DNA of 64,000 nt, from contig JAOANR010000015.1 in NCBI GenBank assembly GCA_030278955.1, forward strand, positions 35,062,487 to 35,126,486. Direction: 5' to 3'. A model generated the notes under the pieces. The model worked only from the letters and a program-made list of their open reading frames with translations, searched no databases and was not told the origin of the DNA. This document shows positions 58,021 to 64,000 of this stretch, piece by piece. The position numbers were made by a program, and so were the translations under genes. This DNA comes from Hygrophila difformis. Lineage: Eukaryota > Streptophyta > Magnoliopsida > Lamiales > Acanthaceae. Positions within the stretch are counted from its first letter, which is position 1. Every line of letters starts with the position of its first letter.

Positions 58021-61000
58021 ATGGCCGCTGCTCACAGGCTGATTTGGAGATTCGGTAGTTCACCCATGGGAAAAGCGGATATGCCTCGACCGTTGTCAAA
58101 GGCGCCTCAACATTTTACCTACGAAAATAGGACCACCTTTTCTCTTAAGAGCAGCGGCGGCGGCGGCACCGGCACCAGCACCAGCACCGTAGACTCTTCC
58201 AGCAGTAATTGCACGCAGACGTCAAGGAAGCTTCCTATACTGCTGTTTGACATCATGGACACTGTCGTTACGGACCCTTTTTACCATGACATCCCCGCCT
58301 TCTTTGGGTATTCTTGCAGTTCCTTCATTTTCTGCGCATTTTGGTTTCTCTGCAATTTCAATCTCCAATTGAACTAGATTCTTATGCGCACATTTTAGCC
58401 CTCACAAGGTAAGCATTTGACCGGCTTCCTGTGATATTGAATCTAGTTTTTAAAAGTCTTTGTAATTTAGCTCTGTTGGATTTGAATACCCTTTTCATGG
58501 ATGTTAATTCTAAGATTTGAATGAAGGATCCCAACCTGCAAGCCCTGTTTCTTAGAACAAATAGCTTATGCAGTTACATTTATTCGCTGATAATCAATTG
58601 AATATACCGCTTAATTTCTCAATTTAATGCCCTTTATAGTTATTTATCAAGGATAATTCTTCTACATATGACGGCTACCTTTCTGCTTGAGTTATACTAC
58701 CTCCGTATTTTAATACAATCTAGAAATATAAAAAGGAGCAAATAAATAAATACCGAGGGAGTATATTGCTATTCAAGTTTGGAACTTTTGAGGTCGTACA
58801 CCTGTTAGAAAGTGAACTATCACATGCGAATGCACTCACACATGCAAGCAGGTTACAGGGTTTTAAATGGAATATTGATAATAGGTAATAACCTGAATCC
58901 TATAGCTTACTTTTATTACTCCCTCTGTTTCTTTTTAGTTGTCACAAAAAGTATGTTGGTGTGTCTTATGAACCAATTAAAAAGATATGGAGGGAGCATG
59001 ATTTCAGTAGGCTGTTGTTATATGCACCTACTGACTGACAAGGTGAAAAGGTTGTAGTGCTAGATTTTATGTGCAAGTTCATTGTTTTACTATTTGTGAT
59101 GCTATATTTTCTCTTGAATTTTGCCAGTGAAGTAGGTGCTGTTTTTACACTGTTGTATTTCGTTTTTGTACCCTAAACTTCAGGTACATATTTTATCACA
59201 TGATTTTTCGGGCAACTCGAACATACCAAGAAACTGTAGGTTGATTATCATAATTTCAGTGGTGGAAATTGTGTGGTTATTGCTGAGTTATGCCTTTCTA
59301 ACAAGCACTTAAGTTATAGATGGATATAAGTTTGCCAAGTTCAAATATAAACATTTGAACAATAAACATGACAAATATACATTATTAATCCTCCTTTAGA
59401 TCTTGAATCTGCTCATATGCTGGTCTTTGCATGTTGCTTATCAAACACACACTCAGGCACTCTGAAATAATTACAGATATCATAAAACCATATCAATTTA
59501 CGCTTATGTATTGTGGCGTCACTTTTTGCTTGCAGAAGATTATGTATAAAATGAAATGCAAAGCCAATTTTCTCATGCATGCGATTAGCTCTGCATTGAG
59601 CTATGTTATCAGAAAATTGTTGATATGTCTTACTCTACCCCGTCATTGCTTTCATACACAATCTTTTTACTCGGTTGGCAACTGTTATTATTTCTTCAGA
59701 ATGACTATGAAGGAGCTTCAAGAATGCAAACATCCTACTGCATGGGTTGACTTCGAAAAAGGTCTAATTAATGAGGTATAGTAGAAAGCTATGAAATTAC
59801 ACCTTCAATGAATGTTCTGCTGAAAATACTAAACTCTGGAACTGATGTCAGCCATCAAGGCATGCTCTAGGATAGATTTTCCCAGAACTATACAGTAGTG
59901 TTGGGGAATATGGCTAATGGCTGTACCTAAGTGCGATTTGATGGTGTTTAGAACAGCACTGGGATACATTTATTATATGCTTTTGTGTCTATTCCCTCTG
60001 TTTTTTGTTCTTAGCTCACAACATTATCGTGTAACATGATTTTCAGATTCATGGTCTGTGTCCATGATGTCTGCCTAGGAAAGCATTATTCTGAAGCTAG
60101 CAACTAGAGGCTGACCAGAGTAGCCATTACGTTGACCTTTGTTTGCTTATTGCTTGATATTATAATAGGTTCATTCTCTAATCAATTTACTATTTCCCAT
60201 CAAATTTGTATTTCTAGACCACTAAGATATTTTAATACATAAAAAGATTATAGGCATATCAACTAGTGACTATTCGTACAATTACAATCAACTGCATAAG
60301 TCTCTACCATGAAGCTTTAGCTTGAACAATTAAGTGGGGAAAAAAGGTTTTCTTTTGAGTTGTAAAATATTCTTATAATCCATTTTTTGAGTGTGGTTAT
60401 CTTTAACCGTTTTCTGTACACTACATTCCCGAATTGGTTAGATCAATCTTGAAGATTGCTTCTTTTAGGTAAAAATTATCTTTTTTTTTTCCCCTTCACA
60501 GCCCCTTCAACAATACATGTATATGACTATGTATATTTGATGTTACTTATTTTCAGATGGAGTTGGCACGGATATTTTTTAAAGATGGTAGACCTTTTGA
60601 TTTGGAAGGTAAACTCAACTTCTATAAGCATATTGTTTGCTTTACTTGTATCTTATATAATGCTAATGCATATGCAACCTCGTATTTATATGAAGAAGTT
60701 TAGATCAAGATTTCCAAGCTCTTTCTGTCTAAATCATGCATTTATCATGGCAATTTAGCCATTATTGTGCTAAGTTGAATTGATTCCTTGAAACTCTCAG
60801 TATCTGCGATGGCCTATTTGAACCTTTTGAAATTTCTCATTCTTCAGACAGTTTGTCTTTTGTGTACATATTTACCTAGCTTAGTTGTTTGAGGTTGTCT
60901 GTGATTTTAGGATGAGGATTGCCAATTATGATGTTAGTTTGCTTATCTTAATGTATTTTTTTTCCCCCAGCAAGAGCGTACTTGTTTTCTATTGCCAGGC

Positions 61001-63606
61001 TATTTCCATTAGTATAGTGCCAAATTATTAAGTACTAGTACTACATGAAATATGTGGTGCTATCTGCAACTTCGCAGTCACCTCACTCAGATGTGCTATT
61101 TTACAAACACATTGACATCAATAATAAACAAAGTTGAATAAATGATACTCAAAAGCTGACAAAAACACTGACATCAATAATAAACTAAGTTGCATAAATG
61201 ATACTCAAAACCTCTCTAGCTTGTACAATTTGCCATATAAGCTGAAGTTTCAGTGAAATGTTTTAGAAAATAGCACAACTATACAACAGTCAACACATAA
61301 TAACATAAAATTTCTAAATGAGGAGCATCACTTTTTTCAGGGACAGAAAAATAATAATAAGGAAAATCCTTAGAGTAGACCAGGATCCCCTATCCGAATA
61401 GTTGGACATATTTAGACAACTATTTGCTGCAGGAGGTCGTTTGAGCCGAAAGCACTAAGATCTAGCATTTTCTCCTTCTATACATTTTTCTTATTTTATA
61501 CTCCCTTCCTTTTTGTTGATAATTTTAGAGTATGCCGCTTATATTTAGAAAAGCTAGTGATTTACTTGATATTCTTATCCTCATTGCACATTTCATTAAC
61601 GAAAGTGGTTATGATTTGTACACTTAATTGTTAATGTAGGGTAATGATGGAAATAAACTTGTTGTCTTGAATTTGAAAATGACAAGTACTTTGGAAACAA
61701 AAAACTAAGGCTAAAAAGACAAATAAAAAGGAACACTGGGAGTAGTTTTTTCTTACTGGCTATTCCCTCCTAATTTTATTCCTTCCCATATCATCTATAC
61801 CTGTGGCCCATGTTTTGGCCATCACTCTTCACCCAGCAGGCGCTGTCTGGCTGGCAGCTATTCTCTTATTGAGGTTTTGAAAGAGAAAATGTCTTTCATC
61901 AAGGCCACCAACCTATTTTTCCTTTATCTTCAGTTATTAACTTGTATGTATCATTTGAATCTGTCCAGTTTTCTCTTTTAATGTTAAGCATTACCAAGAG
62001 AATTGCTATTTTCTTCCCTTCAGGCCTGAAAAGCTGCATGTCACAAGGATATTCCTATATTGAAGGAGTTGAAGAATTGCTAATTGATATAAAGAAAAAA
62101 GGATACGAAATGCATACTGCAACTAATTATCCCATCTGGTATGTTTAAATATACTCATGTTGAGCATTTTAATCCAGTTTAAATGTTTGTGTACATATTT
62201 ATAATTCTATTTCAGGTATGAAATCATTGAAGAGAAACTAGGACTCTCAAAATACGTATCCTGGACATTCTGTTCGTGCATAATGGGTACCTTGCCTTCT
62301 AACATCTTTTAAGTCGTCATCAATTTTTGGCCTCATGAATTTGAATGTTTTACCCCAAATTAGGTAAATTAAATAATAAGTTGTAACTGCATCCACATAT
62401 TCCTCTTCTAATATGGTTTTAAATCCATTTTTGCAGTATTCATAAGGATAATTAGAATATGACATTGTTTGCTCAGGATCATACTCTACACTAAAATCAT
62501 TTAGCCTCTAGAATATGACATTATATTAGTATTATTTTTGCATGCCTTTTTTTGTTATGTAAACATAGTTTGCCTACTCTCTAGTTTATGCCACAGAATT
62601 ACAAGACTACAATTGAGTGTTTTATTATAAATCAATATTTTATGTTAGCAATGCCCATGTGTGACAACTGCAGTTCTCTAAACTATTGGATTCCGTTTTA
62701 ACCAAATTTACTCTCCTGCCCTCCACTGTTCTGCTGATTTATTCTCAGTTTAGAGAAGGGTTAAATGAAACCCATGCAGAAATTTATGATTCCATAGCCA
62801 AGTTCGGCATAATAACAATATCTGTGGTCATCCAGGAAAGAGGAAGCCTGACCCTGATTTTTATATGTATATATTGGAGCACTTGAAGGTTGATCCAGCA
62901 TGTTGTATCTTTGTTGATGATAGGTATGTTGTCATTCAGCTAAGAGCTTTTATTAAAAAATTTAGGCGCAATTGCCGTGGCATATGCTTGAAATTTATTA
63001 TTAGAAAATCTTCAATATAAAATGATGAAAATAATGCTGTCTAAGTTGTACAGCTAGAGACAAAAAATATGCGAGGAAGTGAAAAATGCCAGAAAACACA
63101 CCCCGAGTTTGGGCTCTTTACTAGAAAAATAATTATATTGATCCATCAACCACATATATTTATGATAGTAGGCATCTAAGGAGGACATGTATGTAATGGA
63201 TAATGGAATGTGAAGTGACAAGAGAATTACTAGAAGAATGCTCAAGCAACTAGTATGCAGAATGCACATAGGGCCTCAGCTCAGGCCCCGGGCTTGAACT
63301 GCCATCTTATCTTCTACACACAGAAGCGCCTCACCCGGTAGTGTTTGTTAGTGTCTTCTTGCATGATATGAGCATTCATCCATGGCTAAGAAAACTTGTG
63401 TATTGTGACTTTTACTTGTCTTCTTGCATGATATGATCATCCATCCATGACTAAGGAAACTTGTATATTATGAATTTTTCTTGTCCAGGATAAAAAATGT
63501 TGATGCGGCTGTTGATGCCGGACTCATTGGCATTCACTTCAAGAATGCTGATTCATTGCGCGAGGATCTCTCTCGGTTGGGAGTTATTGCAGTCGACACA
63601 AAATGA
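58021..63606 (+). CDS. FHY1: HAD-family FMN hydrolase, chloroplast type (FHY1-like)
   Basis: Seven exons: 58021-58307, 59700-59775, 60557-60608, 62024-62138, 62216-62286, 62836-62923 and 63489-63606; 268 residues, all GT-AG and in phase. Residues 1-65 are Ser/Thr-rich and basic without acidic clusters, fitting a chloroplast transit peptide. HAD motifs: LLFDIMDTVV (nucleophile Asp77), TNYPIW (motif II Thr), GKRKPDPDF (motif III Lys) and FVDDR (motif IV). The order and wording agree with Arabidopsis chloroplast FMN hydrolase 1 (At1g79790), which removes phosphate from FMN to give riboflavin. The residue two after the nucleophile is Met, not the usual Asp. The start ATG lies about 160 bp after a LINE end. 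Introns hold MITEs and tandem duplications. Confidence 0.9.
58697..58761. mobile_element. Short deleted Stowaway-like MITE (FHY1 intron 1)
   Basis: CTACCTCCGTATTTT at the left and ACCGAGGGAG at the right with TA flanks (58695-58696, 58762-58763), only 65 bp: a deletion derivative. Confidence 0.6.
58919..58996. mobile_element. Short deleted Stowaway-like MITE (FHY1 intron 1)
   Basis: CTCCCTCTGTTTC at the left and ATATGGAGGGAG at the right, 78 bp, TA on the left (58917-58918) and CA on the right. Confidence 0.6.
61108..61223. repeat. Tandem duplication, 56-bp period (FHY1 intron 3)
   Basis: GACATCAATAATAAAC is at 61114 and again at 61170. The following AAGTTG.ATAAATGATACTC is repeated with few changes. 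Confidence 0.8.
61501..61742. mobile_element. Stowaway-like MITE (FHY1 intron 3)
   Basis: CTCCCTTCCTTTTTG at the left, AAAAAGGAACACTGGGAG at the right, TA flanks 61499-61500 and 61743-61744. Confidence 0.7.
63351..63480. repeat. Tandem duplication, 65-bp period, at the FHY1 exon 7 acceptor
   Basis: Two copies of CTTCTTGCATGATATGA.CAT with a following CATCCATG.CTAAG.AAACTTGT. The second copy ends in the pyrimidine tract used by the exon 7 acceptor (TTTTTCTTGTCCAG). Confidence 0.8.
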
Positions 63607-64000
63607 TGCATCATTGTATTAATGGTTATTGTTTCTGCATTGTGGTGTTCTTGGTATGAAATGAGGAAACCAGAAGCAGCTGCTGCTCGCAAACTCCTGA
63701 GGACCTGGTTTGGCAATTGCAGCCACATTTCCTTCCTCTTGTCTCTATTCTGTATCATCATTATGTATCTTCACTAACTTGTTTAGAGAGAACCACATTT
63801 TCTGCTGCAAAATCAATTATTTTTATTCTCTTAAATTGTTACTAGGTATGGAATGCACAATTTTTTTCATGGTATAGCTATTGTATGACTAGAGAGACTA
63901 CAATAGAAGTATTAATGCACTTAATCTCAGGCTAAAAAAACATCCAACAAACATATAAAAGAACATCTCAATTCTCATTGATCAAGATTACACTAGTAAG
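63607..64000. other. FHY1 3' flank
   Basis: Presumed 3' UTR and downstream DNA; no other gene recognised. Confidence 0.5.

Overview
The window is nuclear DNA of a core eudicot plant. The genes have many GT-AG introns, the intergenic DNA is AT-rich, and typical plant transposons are abundant (Ty1/copia, L1-type LINE, Stowaway-like MITEs, hAT-like and long-TIR elements, tRNA-derived SINEs). An asterid is plausible, but the sequence does not settle the species.

Six host genes could be rebuilt exon by exon, and every exon joins in phase. From left to right they are: a two-domain phytocystatin (4106-5841, +); a GLTSCR-domain SWI/SNF-associated protein of the BRIP type (8820-11308, -); the plastid sigma factor SIG1 (12192-14950, -); a YAK1/DYRK-type protein kinase in 17 exons (16359-29024, -); a SMUBP-2-like superfamily 1 helicase (31941-37747, -); and a HAD-family FMN hydrolase, FHY1-like (58021-63606, +). 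The kinase and the helicase are neighbours in the same order as Arabidopsis At5g35980 and At5g35970, so this is probably conserved microsynteny. SIG1, FHY1 and perhaps the helicase point to the plastid; YAK1 and BRIP are signalling and chromatin proteins. They do not form a single pathway.

The rest is transposon territory. 1-2160 holds the end of a copia element that has lost its RT core. 6433-8002 is a long-hairpin, Mutator-like non-autonomous element with about 500-bp arms, a 9-bp near-perfect target duplication and a Stowaway MITE in its loop. 38360-43637 is a patchwork of MITE, hAT, SINE, foldback and LINE pieces.

43638-57857 is a 14-kb nest. It starts with a decayed endogenous caulimovirid (plant pararetrovirus) that lies between roughly 200-bp imperfect inverted repeats. 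Next is an L1-type LINE fragment, split by a nearly complete copia element (52370-57243) with near-identical LTRs and a perfect TAGCT target duplication. The nest ends only about 160 bp before the FHY1 start codon.

The most unusual observations are: the pararetrovirus enclosed by inverted repeats; its remaining promoter with as-1-like TGACG motifs; the long-hairpin element; a probable GC-AG intron in the cystatin; an intronic minisatellite with GGCGCGCC cores in the BRIP gene; and a (TAA)n tract that forms the acceptor side of a 142-nt YAK1 intron. Exon boundaries were set by hand from splice signals, reading phase and family alignment. None has transcript support here.
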